Positions 31,696 through 43,329 of a stretch of 64,000 bases of DNA are shown here, one piece after another. The notes beneath the pieces are model-generated. The model searched no databases and was not told where the DNA came from. It saw only the letters and a program-made list of their open reading frames with translations. Numbering within the stretch: position 1 is the stretch's first letter; each line of letters starts with the position of its first letter. The position numbers were made by a program, and so were the translations under genes. This stretch comes from Guyanagaster necrorhizus (Eukaryota > Basidiomycota > Agaricomycetes > Agaricales > Physalacriaceae), in assembly GCF_019112545.1 (NCBI RefSeq), contig NW_025064901.1, positions 320,164 to 384,163 on the forward strand, read 5' to 3'.

Positions 31696-33371
31696 ATGAC
31701 CACTGTCGCTCCTGCCCACGACGTTGAAGATGGCCAGTTTGACGATGCACCCGACGATGTGGGGTATGCACGCATTAATGACTCTGAGCTAGTCGACCTA
31801 ACTTGGGATGATGATGATGATGATGATGAGGAGGAGGAGGAGGATGACTCTGAAGAGTACGATCAAGTGAGAGTTGAGGACGAAGACTGGGAAGTAGCTG
31901 AGAAAGGTATGTTCTCGCATAAGTCGTGGCGATTAGCTTAGATGATCAACCAGATTTCACGAAACAATACAATCGTCTAAGACAGCACCTCGCAGTGCGA
32001 TCTGGATCAGCAACGAGTACGGCCCCGACGACGCCTTCGAAGCCTGCCGGTGGAAAAGGGAGCAATGTTGCTGTTCTCCCGGCCGTCAATCATCCCTCTC
32101 AGTCGATGGCGGCTCGCAAAGCGGCAAGTACGGTTGCAAAAGACCAAACAGCGTCGCAACTGGCGCTCCTGTCCTCAAAGTATGGCTCACGAATCGCCAA
32201 CATGGACCATAGGCTGGGGGTCGGCGTGAACAGAAAAGGCGCATCTGCCCACGCGAATCTCAAAGACAAGGCTGACCGTGCGACGACGGAGCAGGTTCTG
32301 GATGCACGGACGCGCGTGGTGCTGCTGAAAATGGTGGGGCGGGGGGTAGTTGCTGAAATTAACGGCTGCGTGAGCACGGGAAAGGAAGCGAATGTGTACC
32401 ATGGTGTCGGCCACGACCCGGTCGAGCGGGAAGTTGCACTGAAGATCTACAAGACATCTATTCTCATTTTCAAGGACCGGGACCGGTACGTGGCTGGGGA
32501 GCATCGTTTCCGGCGGGGCTATGCTCGGCATAACCCACGGAAGATGGTGCGCATGTGGGCAGAGAAGGAGATGCGCAATTTGAAGAGGCTGAGATCAGCT
32601 GGCGTGAGGTGTCCTGAGCCGGTGGAGGTCCGAGAGAACGTGTTGGTCATGGAGTTTTTGGGCAACGCATCGCAAGCGAGTCCACGGCTGAAGGATGCCG
32701 AGTCGGAGGAGGGGTGGGAAGAGCTCTACGTCGAGCTGATGCTCACCATCAGGACGATATACCACCAATGTCGTCTGGTACATGCAGATTTATCCGAATA
32801 CAACTTGCTACTGCACCAAGGCCATATCTGGATCATCGATGTTGGGCAGAGCGTGGAGCATGACCATCCGAGCGCGTTTGATTTTCTGCGCAGTGATCTG
32901 AGCAACGTGGAAGCATTTTTCGAGAGGCGGGGGGTGGCAGGGCTTGGCTTGAGGAGGTCGTTTGTGTGGGTGACAAACGAGGAAGGAGACGAGGAGACGC
33001 TGAGGAAACTGATGAGCGAACCGGAGGACAAGGTTGATGGCGCGTTCAAGCACACGTATATCCCCCGGAGGCTGGATGATGTGTATGATCCAGAACGAGA
33101 TATTGAGGAGGGGTGCGTGCGAGAGGCGGTAGCAACTGCGGCGGGTGATGATGGGCGGGAGGCGGGCGACGATGAGCAGGTGGCGGGTGACGACGAGGGA
33201 GAGGCGGGAAATACCCTGGAGGACGATGAAGAACCGGATAGTGAAAGACGCCCTCGGGGCCACCGGCACGAGGACCGCGACGCAAAGAAGGAGCGCAAAA
33301 AGGCTGTCAAGGCGGAAGCGCGACAAAGACGCGTGCAGAAAAAGGAGCGTAAGAAAGCAGCGGGGCATTGA
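31696..33371 (+). CDS. RIO1: Atypical protein kinase RIO1
   Basis: Kinase/ATPase needed for the last cytoplasmic steps of 40S ribosome maturation. Two exons (31696-31906, 31942-33371) give 546 residues. An acidic leader (WDDDDDDDEEEEEDDSEE) precedes the kinase. Signatures: the RIO loop STGKEANVYHG, the lysine strand VALKIYKTSI, FKDRDRYVAGEHRFRRGY, the hinge VLVMEFLG, the catalytic loop LVHADLSEYNLL, and the metal-binding IWIIDVGQSVEHDHPSAFDFL. The tail is Asp/Glu-rich then Lys/Arg-rich, as in other RIO1 proteins. The intron is only 35 nt, forced by an in-frame stop and by the frame of the kinase (see findings). It converges with DBR1, stops 188 bp apart. Confidence 0.95.
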
Positions 33372-33559
33372 ATTCGTTGCTGTAAGGGAGCTACATTCAC
33401 ATTCGTAGGTACGATGGCTCTGGAATAAATTGTACTCTTTTTAAGACCAAAATGATGTCCGAGGATTAATGAGGTCCGGAATATGCAGCATATCACAGAA
33501 TGCCTCTGTTTGGTGGTTAAAGTATATCGGGGCTGCTTGGAATGAATAAAAGATGCAAG

Positions 33560-34783
33560 TCAAGACGACAAGGAGGACTCACGCTGCCTCTTGCCTTCTC
33601 TTCCCGTAGGGCCAGGAGCCGTGGGCCGGAACTGCTGCACACAAGTCACAGGCTGACCTTCTCCAACGTGCTCCAGCACCCATTGGAGCTGCTTCTGGAC
33701 GAGTTGGCTGCATAGACGGTGCGGGGGCAGCAGCGATCTCCCTGAGGTGTCGTTCAAGTACGGCTGGAAGGCACGCGTGATGGCAAGCCATTCGGGGTCA
33801 AAGGCCAGTTTTGTGCTCCCAGCTATCGCGGGCACGTCGATGACCTGCAAAGAAAGCCATCAGCGCTGCTTCTAGCGAGGATGGGAAGCGGACCTCTATA
33901 CAGTTGCGTCTGGGGAGACATTTATCCAGGGCAGTGAAGTTTGTGATAGAGTCGTCGTGCTTGACAGTCGCTTTGAAGAGAACGTGCATATGTGCAGCGA
34001 ACCACCGCTCTGGTTTGAGTCTCTGCAGCAGATCCATGAGCGGGGGCGCTCCAAATGTGCCGTCGGCGATCTCGGACTGGAACTCTGGCTTTGCTTTAAG
34101 CAGGGCTTCAAGGTCGCCGTGCTCGGTTATCCCCTGGGGCCAGTCATGTGAAAGAAAGATATGTGGTTTCGTGAGCAGAGAAAGCTTGAGAATGTCGTAT
34201 TGACGGATGCGGTATATTGACTTGATCGCGTATTGGTCGTATGGCAGTTTTTCACAGTAGCCCACTTGATACCGTTTCTCTGTGTATATTCCCGACGCCC
34301 CTGCGATTCGTACCCCGTTTACTTGGATACACCCTGATCGGCCCAGGTAGTACTGGTTTGGCGCCACCCATCCGCCGTAGTGCAGCTCGGCGAGGTAGTT
34401 GGACGCTTCGTGGTTCCCGCCAACAAACACCGTCAGAATCGGCGCCGTCTTTTTGCCTGTGTAGTACCTGCTCCACGTCAGCAGCCAGAATTTAGGATCG
34501 TTGGCCAGTCTCACTGTGGGAAATCGTTCAGGCGCTTATGTTTAGACGGGACCGCCATGCATTCGAGGTCCTGGGCGTTCCGGGTGGCTTGAAAGTCGCC
34601 ACAGATGAGCAGGAGGTCCACCTTGTACTTGCCCTTGCACTCCATTGTCGCAATTTGCTTGTAGATGTCGTCGAGCTTGCCGTGGCAGCATCCTTCAACG
34701 GCCACCTAGGCCTGCATACAGAATAGTGTGGAACAACGCGAGCAGTCTCTACCTTTAGTGTTTTTGTTGCAAGATACCGACAT
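33560..34783 (-). CDS. DBR1: RNA lariat debranching enzyme
   Basis: Metallophosphoesterase that opens the 2',5' bond of excised intron lariats in the nucleus. Exons from the right: 34778-34783, then 34513-34705, then about 33898-34460, then 33560-33850, roughly 350 residues, shorter than many family members because the C-terminal extension is brief. Motifs: VAVEGCCHGKLDDIY, LLLICGDFQATRN, ILTVFVGGNHEASNYL, GGWVAPNQYYLG, KPHIFLSHDWPQGI and WFAAHMHVLFKA. The Cys of EGCCHG is the residue that marks DBR1 metal chemistry. The preferred start is a 6-nt first coding exon (Met-Ser) before a 72-nt intron; an alternative start at 34824 would add an unusual 24-residue leader. Confidence 0.92.
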
Positions 34784-34887
34784 GATGAGTGTCGTGGTAC
34801 GTGGCGAGTACCCAGGCGAAGCATGTTATGGGAAGAAGAGAGAAAAAAAAAAAGAAAAGTTTCATTGACCGGACCGATGTACCGTAC

Positions 34888-35663
34888 TTATACTGTTGCC
34901 CGCATCTGACTAGATACTTTTGCTACTTCAGCCGCGGCTACGATATTCTCTGGCATTTTTGGAGGTTTCGGAGGCTCAATAAGGAGACGGCCTAGACGAG
35001 GTAACGTCTTGCGACTGATGAACTCCATTTTGCAGGGTAGTTTTGACGATGCTTGCTTGAGAACTTGCAAAGGCAATGAGCTCGGGAAAGTAGGGCATGA
35101 TGGAAAGACTCACTTTGACGTGCAAGTTCCTCTCGAATAGGTACACCACCAATTTCAAAGATGACACGTCCGGTAGGCAGTCTGAATATCCAATCAAGGT
35201 CGCTTTCAAAGAACCCCTCGACACTACTTACCGGGTCGCCCAATACTCAAAAGTACCCTTTCCTTTACCCATACGCGTTTCATTACCCTGAATACAAACA
35301 TCACCAGTCTGTTCCCTTTATTCTGTCCCAACAACTTACCTTTATACAAACCGGGATATCCGGAAAACATCTCATCCACACTTTGGCGCCTTTCCACACC
35401 TTCAACTTCCTCTTTATCACATCCTCCGCCGTGGTCAGCTGCTTCGCACTCAGCCGCATGCCATTCCCGCGTATCCTGATGCCCCAGTCGCCAAATGCCA
35501 GCGTCGTCCCCCGCGTCGAGCCGCCGACGGGGATGGGTACCCGGCCCTTGTGCCGCTTGAGGTACTTGACTTTTCGTGGTGCGAGTTGGCCACGGGAGCG
35601 GGTGAAGAGGGTTATAGGTGAGCGCAGGGGGAGGAGGGAGGTGATGGATGAGAGGGAAAACAT
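34888..35663 (-). CDS. MRPL16: Mitochondrial large-subunit ribosomal protein uL16m
   Basis: Component of the mitochondrial 54S ribosomal subunit, near the tRNA elbow. Exons from the right begin at 35663 with a presequence-like leader (MFSLSSITSLLPLRSPITLF), then [59 protein letters not shown]-type core (split by an intron), WATRLPTGRVIFEIGG and a basic tail ending SQMRATV. The core is the uL16 signature. Transcribed in tandem with DBR1 (105 bp between) and divergently from PRP3, whose start codon lies 56 bp away. The start is the first true ATG in frame. Confidence 0.93.
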
Positions 35664-35668
35664 TCCGT

Positions 35669-35678
35669 GTGACGTCAC
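35669..35678. promoter_or_regulatory. CRE-type palindrome in a 56-bp bidirectional promoter
   Basis: GTGACGTCAC is a perfect 10-bp palindrome containing the TGACGTCA site bound by ATF/CREB bZIP dimers. It lies between the start codons of uL16m (35663, minus) and PRP3 (35720, plus), only 5 bp upstream of the former. It may lie within the uL16m 5' leader, in which case its role would differ. Confidence 0.6.
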
Positions 35679-35719
35679 GTAACGGCCCCCGCTCTTTGTC
35701 TCTCACCACCACCACTACG

Positions 35720-37925
35720 ATGGATAAGAAGCGACCGTTGGAAAGTAATGGTGAATCGAGTGGTAGCAATAAGAAACTCAAAAGGTAGCTTTTACCAGTG
35801 CTTGCGATTTCTTGACTAACCGCTTCTCTAGTGACGCTGTGAGTGCTCTTTCATTCCCAAGGTGATTATCTCGTTTGGTTCTCTGTTCTAATGCATGTTT
35901 CTATGATTATTCTTCACCTAGACGTCGAACAGCTCAGTTCTTGTGAGTCTCCCTGTCTTTCCGTATCGATTCCCACTCAATGATTCTGTCAGTCGCAAGC
36001 AGCACTCATTGCACAAAAACGTGCCGAAATCGCGGCCAAGGTCGCTGTCATGAAGAGCGGCGGCACGAATATCGTTGCACCGACACCTGTGAAGCCTATG
36101 GCGTCTGCTGTGCCTATGGTCAAGAGCGCCTCGTCCACGCCTCCTGGCCTCCCGGATGACCTCGCCAAGAAGATCGCAGAGGCGAAGAAGAAGGTCGTGG
36201 CTGCGCAAAGCAAGTTGGCTGTCAAGGATAATCCGTACATGGTGAGCGAACCATCTGTGCCATTCCATAGACACACCTGAATTAGATTGCAGTCGATTCC
36301 GCAAACTGGCAAGAATAAGAATAGGCCTGTTGAGCCTGCTCAGCAAGGTGCAGGTCTGAAGATGGCCGCTCATCCGCTGTTACTAGACCAGACACCGGTT
36401 GCACCCCAATCGAAGAAGGATCGGTACAAGCCTATGCAGCCCAAGTTTGCCTCAATCAAGGTAGGCTTCTTTCTCTAAAGTGATTGAACTGGATATTCAC
36501 ATTATTTCAGGCCAATACGCGTAACGTCCCAACTCCCCCTCCAGTGCCCACCCCGGTGCCTATTATGGAGTCGGCCAATCCGTACGCACCCAAGGAAACG
36601 ATCGAAGGAGCACCCAGGGACCGCATGGGACGCAACTTTCGATTCAACCCCAAGGGCAAGTACATTGCATTGGCAGACCAGGTTCGAAAAGAGGCGCAGC
36701 TCGAGGCACTCAAGCAGAGAATTGCGGAGAGCGCGAGAAAGGCAGGGTTGGATAGTGATATGGGCATTGAGAAGAGTGTCAAGGTGAGTAGGGTGCTGAT
36801 GTATTGCACCTTTGCTGATTTGATTTTAGCGTGCTCCTCCGCCGGAAGCAGAATGGTGGGATGCTGCGTTGCTTCCCAACAAGACATATGAGGATTTGTC
36901 GTACGGAATACAGGCGATGAATATCAAAACGGAGGACTCTCCGATTACGATATATATCCAGCATCCTATTCCTATCCCTGCGCCTGGAGACAAGGATAAA
37001 GTGGCATTGAAACCTATGAAGTTGACGAAAAAGGTGGGTATTTGTTGCTGTCAATGAGGAATTAATTAATGGGGGTGCTGTAGGAGCAAAAGAAAATGCG
37101 TAAGCTGCGCCGGGCAGGGGAGCTGCAAGACAAACGGGACCGAATACGTATGGGGCTGTTGCCTCCTGATCCTCCGAAAGGTATGTGTTGTTACTAGCGC
37201 CGCAAGTTGCTGGCTGACAATGGTTGTAGTGCGTCTGGCGAATCTGATGAGGGTTCTGACGAGTGATGCGGTACAAGACCCAACACGGGTTGAGGCGCGG
37301 GTAAGGCGAGAGGTTGCAATGCGTAAACACGGGCACGAGAAGATGAATGCGGAACGGAAGCTTACGGACGAGCAAAGAAGGGAAAAGGTGGAGAATAAAA
37401 AGGCAGACGAGGAGAAGAAGGGTATACATGGAGCCGTGTTCAAGTACGGAACTTTTGTTCGTATGTGTGGGTTACTGCTGATTATTTTGTAGGGTGAAAA
37501 CGCTCACGGATGGGTCTCATCGGTTCAAAGTTCGAAAGAATGCTGAGCAGATGAACCTAAGCGGGTTGTGTATCTTCAATCCAAACTTTAGCATGATTTA
37601 CGTGGAGGGCGCGAGCAAGTATATACGGAATTACAAGCGGCTTATGATACACCGAATTGCATGGACCGAGGCATCGAGACCACGGGGTGGGGAAGAGGTA
37701 GAGCTGCAAGAAGATGAAGAAGTGAAGAAGGAAGACGAGGTGTCGCTGGAGGATAACAAGTGCTGGTTAGTATGGGAGGGAGCATTGAGGGAGCGAGCGT
37801 TTAGTTCGTTCAAGGCAAAGAGCTGCCCGACAGACTCTGCTGCGAAGGATGTGCTTGGGGAGAGGCTGAAGGGGTATTGGGATCAGGCGAAGAATTGGAA
37901 GGGCGAGGAGGAGGCGCTGTTTTGA
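35720..37925 (+). CDS. PRP3: U4/U6 small nuclear ribonucleoprotein PRP3
   Basis: Spliceosomal protein that binds U4/U6 snRNA and the tri-snRNP. About ten exons join in frame. The N-terminus is MDKKRPLESNGESSG, followed by an Ala/Lys-rich helix (LIAQKRAEIAAKVAVMKSGG). The PRP3 domain shows NPYAPKETIEGAPRDRMGRN, FRFNPKGKYIALADQVRKEAQL, RAPPPEAEWWDAALLPNKTY, then the tail domain (DUF1115) with KVRKNAEQMNLSGLCIF, VEGASKYIRNYKRLMIHRI and CWLVWEGALRERAFSSFK. Near the start, the frame requires a 7-nt exon at 35832-35838 followed by a 21-nt exon at 35922-35942. ALG6 starts within 60 bp after the stop on the same strand. Confidence 0.94.
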
Positions 37926-37978
37926 TACCACGTAGCTTATTAATAATCATGATGATGTTAGGGGCTAAACAACAAGTT

Positions 37979-39739
37979 ATGGCAGACGTCGATGTACGAC
38001 GACCGTCCTCGCATGGCCGACCGCGACATGCATCCCTGCGAGGCCCAGAACTCCACGCCCCCCGCCCCCGCCGACACCTTCCACTCTGGCTCTACGACCA
38101 AGACCCGTCGCCAGCCTCGTCGCGCGCAGCCTCGCCCACGTCGTCCGTGCGATTCATACCACCCACTTCTGCTCCACATACCCCGTCCACTGCCGCACGA
38201 CGACTAGTAAAGCACTACCCCCTCATTCTGACGCTCGCAGCGACGACGCTGATCAAAATATTGGTCGGGCTGGGGACGTACTCTGGGCAGGGGGCGCCAC
38301 CGATGTATGGCGACTTTGAGGCGCAGAGACATTGGATGGAGATTACGCTGCATCTGGCGCCGAGGGAGTGGTACTGGTACGAGCTGGAGTGGTGGGGACT
38401 GGATTACCCGCCGCTGACCGCGTATGTGAGCTGGCTGTGCGGCTTCGTCGGCGACAAGATCGACAGTAGATGGTTTGCACTGGATGCAAGTCGGGGAATG
38501 GAAAGTGAGCACCTGAAACTGTTTATGCGCTGGACGGTCGTCGTGCTCGACGCGGCGGTGTGGGTGCCGGCGGTATTTTGGTGGGCGCGCTATCGGCCCG
38601 GCTCAGCCAGCTCCAGAGCAAGAGTATGTTTTTTTTGCTCTCTCTCTCTTTATGTTCTGGTCTGACTCTCGTTGCAGTCGGCATCTGTGGTCACTATCCT
38701 GCTCAATCCGTGCTTGCTACTCATCGACTTTGGGCATTTTCAGTACAACTCTGTTATGCTTGGCCTTACTCTGCTCGCCGCCTGTGCTTTTGTGAACAAG
38801 CGATACCTTGTCGGTGCTGTGCTGTTTGCGCTGTCTCTTTCGTTCAAGCAGATGGCGCTCTACTACGCTCCCGCCATTGGCATCTTCCTCCTTGCCACGT
38901 GCATCCAGATTCCATTGCTCTTCCTCAAACTCGCCGTCGTCACTACCGTCACCTTTCTCATCGTATTTGCCCCGTTTCTCACCTCCCCTTCCCAGGCAAT
39001 ACACCGTATATTCCCCTTTGCACGTGGCTTGTTCGAAGACAAGGTTGCCAACTTTTGGTGTCTGACCAATGTCCTCATCAAATGGCGTCTTCTGCTCTCC
39101 GTCCAATCCCTCGTACGCCTCTCCACCGTTTTAACAGTTCTCGCCTTCCTTCCTGCCGTCATTCTCATGGCACAAGCACCCGAACCCCGCCTTCTCCCGT
39201 ACGCCCTCCTCACCAGCTCTCTCGCCTTTTTCCTCTTTAGCTTCCAGGTCCATGAAAAGACCATCCTCGTCCCCCTCCTTCCTGCTCTCATGTTTGGTAC
39301 AAAGTCAGAGTGGATACCCCTCTTTACCAACATCGCTGCCTTCAGCATGTGGCCACTTCTCAAGCGCGACGGCGTCGGAGTCCAGTACATCGCCACTCTT
39401 CTCCTCTGGAATCGCCTTGTGGGATGTAACCCATTTGCATTCGACAGCGTCGTCAAAATCTTGTCTGTGGCTGTCTACGCTGCCGCGTTTCTACTCCACC
39501 TCGCAGAGTTCATCATACCCGCCCCTGCCCGATATCCTGATTTATGGGCAGTGGCCAACGTCTTGGTCTGCACCCCCGTCTTCTTCGCCGTATGGGCCTG
39601 GAGTGTCAAGGCCGGTATGCAAGAGAGGTGGGCAGGTGCACCTATCCTAACAACAAAGGTTCATTCAAGAACCAACTCTTTGTCACCGGCTGCCCCAAGG
39701 CCAAAGAGTCGTCTGTCGAGAGAGTCACTGCTTAGTTAA
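37979..39739 (+). CDS. ALG6: Dolichyl-P-Glc:Man9GlcNAc2-PP-dolichol glucosyltransferase ALG6
   Basis: ER membrane enzyme that adds the first glucose to the lipid-linked N-glycan precursor. Two exons (37979-38623, 38678-39739) give 568 residues; an ATG at 37949 would add ten. The N-terminus is Arg/Pro-rich and cytosolic. Signatures are in the first luminal loop: GDFEAQRHWMEITLHL (catalytic Asp), WYWYELEWWGLDYPPLTAY, then GHFQYNSVMLGL, SFKQMALYYAPAIG, VHEKTILVPLLP. About eleven hydrophobic segments follow. ALG8 would differ in these loops, so ALG6 is preferred. The start lies 23-53 bp after the PRP3 stop codon. Confidence 0.93.
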
Positions 39740-42012
39740 TCCTCGTAATGCCGTATATTCCCGCTCCACTTTGACCCCCGTCTCTTGATCTTGTCTTTAA
39801 GAGTTGCAACGCTCCCTCGTTCTCAAAAGCAAGAAACTTGACTTTGGTAACCATTTCTCCGAGTGCGACGTTCCATCATTTTTAAAGCAGCTGAGAATTG
39901 TTGCTTTGATACGTACAAATATCGGAGAGAATCTTTACATCTGTCGCCAACCATCAATATCTACTCCAGCTGTCAAACTGAGCAAGGAATGCTCGATATA
40001 GGCGGTGAACTGTTAGATCCGAGAAAAATGTATGGTCCTGCTCTTTCTCAACGTAATGCCAGTGGCTCGCCGCTGTTGTAACTCACGATGGTCTGGTCCT
40101 TCAAAGCTATCGGTCAATAAAGTAAGTTCGAGATAAACTCGTCTTGGCCGCTGTTCTGATTCAACATGAATGCCGTCCTTTTCGTCACTCACAAGGATAA
40201 AACTCGCGGTTCGTCATTTGGAATAAAGCGTGGGCAAGTTCCGTCACCACTTTCATCTAAGTAGTCGGCAGGTCCTAGTCTCGTAAACGATACTCAAGGT
40301 GGGTCCCAGGAAAGGTGTTTCAGAGCTAGATCAGTCACTGTCGCCGCCTTTTCTTTAAAAAAAACTGTTGCTGAGACACATTCCGTAACATCTTCGCTGA
40401 TATAGGTAACCCATCTCTATAGTAGTCCTCGCTATGCATCAGTCGCTGGCATCCCATTCAGTCGAACCATGCCCTCCATTTTTTCGGAAACATCCAGCTT
40501 AAAGACTACGATATTCATTTTGTCCGGATACAGATACCATCTTTCACGGTATACGAGTCGTCTGCCTTGACCGGTCGTTTTCTTATGCTCAAGGAAGACC
40601 AGATTGCATTTCGGTTTTCCAGAGGAAAGGCAGACGAGCTGGTGCAGGTCGCCGGCAGATGGGATTTAACTGCCGTTTTCACTGGGGGCCATTGGCTGGC
40701 TGGTATGAGACTCTTCCCAGGCGTCCCTTTCGTTCAGTCACATTTTTCCGCAAGATGATGGCAATACCCTGGTGGATTGTCGTTACAGGGCTGTCCATTA
40801 TGCTACGCACCGTCACGGCATTCATGATGTCAATTCTATTCCACAATCATCTCTACCGCCACTTGAGGACTCGTGCTGGCATTTTCCAAAACTTCGGTCC
40901 CGTGGCGGATGTAGACCTCCCTTTCTAACCTCTGGTTCCATCCGCAGATTGCTGTGATTGAAGTATCGACGCCCACGGAACCGTTTAGACTCTGGAAACA
41001 AAAGAGCGCCAGACCTGGGCTCGTAGAGAAGGACACCAAAACTCAATACTAACAATTCTGTTCGAATTTCAAGTTTGCATTCTTCTCCTAGATGTGGTTC
41101 CAAGTCCTAATTACTATCCCTTCTTTCAATTTTTAGCCGTTGCTTTTGTATCGGGAACCAGTGCCGGCTCTTCCACGGTACTAGCAACCGAACACTGCGT
41201 AATGATGATCATCCGTACAGAGCACAGAAACTGTATTAGTGCTGCGCTTGCAAAAGGTCGGTAATACACAGTCGCTGAATCTATCCTACTGTGCGGGAGC
41301 GACCAACTCGCCGGTATCAAATTTCTGATTTCGACGTCGACGCTTTTAAGCGACTGGGACTCTTACGACCCGGCCCGTACTGCGCTATCAACATTACATC
41401 GCAACAAAGTCCAAGACCCCGTACCTGAAATGCCGAGAATCGTGCTACATATGCGCGCGGACTGCTCGCCTGTTTCCTAATGAATATTCGAACAAGTGGT
41501 TTTACCGAACATTATTCATGACATTGGCCTCTAGACCATTGGTATGTCATCCGTGATGAACGGTACACCCATCTATGAAAAATTGCGCAAAGCCTTAGAT
41601 CAAAGTAATCAACTCTGAAGTCGGCTTTCTGGGGCAGGTATCATAAAGTTCCACAAGGTTGCGGACGCCACCCGAATGGACGGTGATGGTTCCCCGTCGT
41701 CCAACTCACTGTGATGTCGTAACCGCCGCTTTCAGAGCCTTGGAGTCCGCTATGCGGATTGACAGAACCACAAGCTCCAGGTCCACGTATCTGGGGTCCG
41801 ACTTTGATCGCTTGGTGACCAACAAGCGGGTCCCGCAAGGCACAACGGCGAATGGACACTCACGTCGGAATTTGCAGAGTCTATTCGTACGCAATTGTCG
41901 GACTGGTCAGATGTTCTTGCCGGCACGCAGGCAGGGCCGTCACTTCCGACTTGTCTTGTTATACCTTCGTTCCGTTTAGAGCTGGCCTCTTGCATTCAAA
42001 CTACCAGCCAAT
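39740..42012. other. Gene-poor stretch of about 2.3 kb
   Basis: No confident gene. Around 40530-40930 one plus-strand frame stays open for about 130 codons and includes MMAIPWWIVVTGLSIMLRTV, a plausible membrane helix, but flanking protein-like pieces lie in other frames. A second patch near 41659-41979 has 106 codons without motif. Both could be remnants of a decayed gene or spliced exons of an unrecognised one. No terminal inverted or long direct repeats were seen. Confidence 0.4.
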
Positions 42013-43329
42013 ATGACGACGTGGAACGATGCCACTAAATATATGCGAATCGTGAGCGCTGCTCCTGTCTGTCTTCTTGGGCCCTCTCATTCATTTTTTT
42101 TTTTTCGTTTAGGCTGCGTTGTCCTGGTACTCGTATGATTGGATTCTGACTTTTCCTGCGGAGATCCGACTCTGTGAGTCCGAATCCTTCTGCGATAACT
42201 CGACTTGCTGAACGATATCTTTCGCAGACAGAAGACAGTCTTCAATTTTTCACCTCAGTACTGCTTGCATACTGCTTATTCTTGTGAGGGTAAGTAGATC
42301 CTATGGCAAAGTTCTTATCAGTCAATTGATTGTATTCTAGTACCTGGGGTTAATCGCCCTTGTTCTAAACATCATCGGCTTCTTCTCGCATGAGTTCACA
42401 ATGGAAAGTTGTCAGTACTATTGGCGTTTCATGCCCATAATGCAGTGCTTTGCATCCTGGGCGAGCCATGCGGTATTTACTGTCCGTACAGTTGCTATCT
42501 GCAACAACGAGCTTGGTCCCACAGTTGCGCTCTCCGCTCTCGCCATCATAGTTTCCGGGCTGGAGATCTTCGCTCAGATGTACTCGTTCAGGAAGTTCAC
42601 GGCGGGATCTTCAGGGAATTGCCTCATCCAGTACAGTGACGCTATCAACATCAGTTGGGTGTACTACATGGTGTGTGTTCATCTGGTTTTGGCATGTCGA
42701 TCAGTTGATATATCAATAAATGTGGCAGGTTTCATTGGTCTTTGATGCTGCAGTCCTCGGAATGACTTATCGAGGCCTTACCATCAGCTTTGCTAACAAG
42801 CAGAACTTACGCTCGGGTTTCAGCGATGTGCTGTGGCACTCCTCTATGCGATATTTCGTCGCTACTACCCTATTCAACGCCCTTAATCTGGCGTTCTATG
42901 CGCATTACAAGAATACCAGTAATTCCACTATACTTTGTGCCATGGGGATAGCTATCACGAGCATGATGAGTTCCCGCGTCAGTACGTATATCTTCTTTGC
43001 CTTTTCCTCGGGGGGGTTTCTCATCCCAGCTTCGCAGTTCTCGACCTGCATAATTATGCCAACCGCCCAATAAGCACGTTCCAGCTCACTGGCTTACCGA
43101 CGGGCGCTGAGCCTTCCCAAGGATCGTCCAATTTTTCGCAAACACCTTCATTTGACACCCGCGTGGCACCATCTAGCGCTGCGGTACGTTCGTTCTGTCC
43201 CTGTCACCAGATTGTGTGCTAAATATCATCCAGCCGCATATGACCTCTTTTCCACCGATTGTGGAAGACACCAGCAAGCACAATATGGCGCCTTGGGAGA
43301 CCCACTGGCAAGCCAAAACGGTGGCTTAG
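42013..43329 (+). CDS. DUF6533-type seven-helix membrane protein
   Basis: Member of a large family of multi-pass membrane proteins expanded in mushrooms; function unknown, receptor-like topology. About seven exons join in frame. The DUF6533-like start reads ALSWYSYDWILTFPAEIRL, followed by predicted helices in STACILLILVRYLGLIALVL, AVFTVRTVAICNNELG, VALSALAIIVSGLEIFAQM, INISWVYYMVSLVFDAAVLG and FVATTLFNALNLAFYAHY. The last helix leads to VILDLHNYA and a Ser/Thr-rich cytosolic tail ending KTVA. The start at 42013 gives a 13-residue leader. The intron after SSRV uses a GTACGT donor. Family call is from topology and the first helix motif; ligand and role cannot be inferred. Confidence 0.7.

Noticed and set aside
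32726..33496. 256-codon minus-strand frame under RIO1
   Set aside because: Ser/Arg/Pro-rich shadow of the charged RIO1 tail, with no motif.
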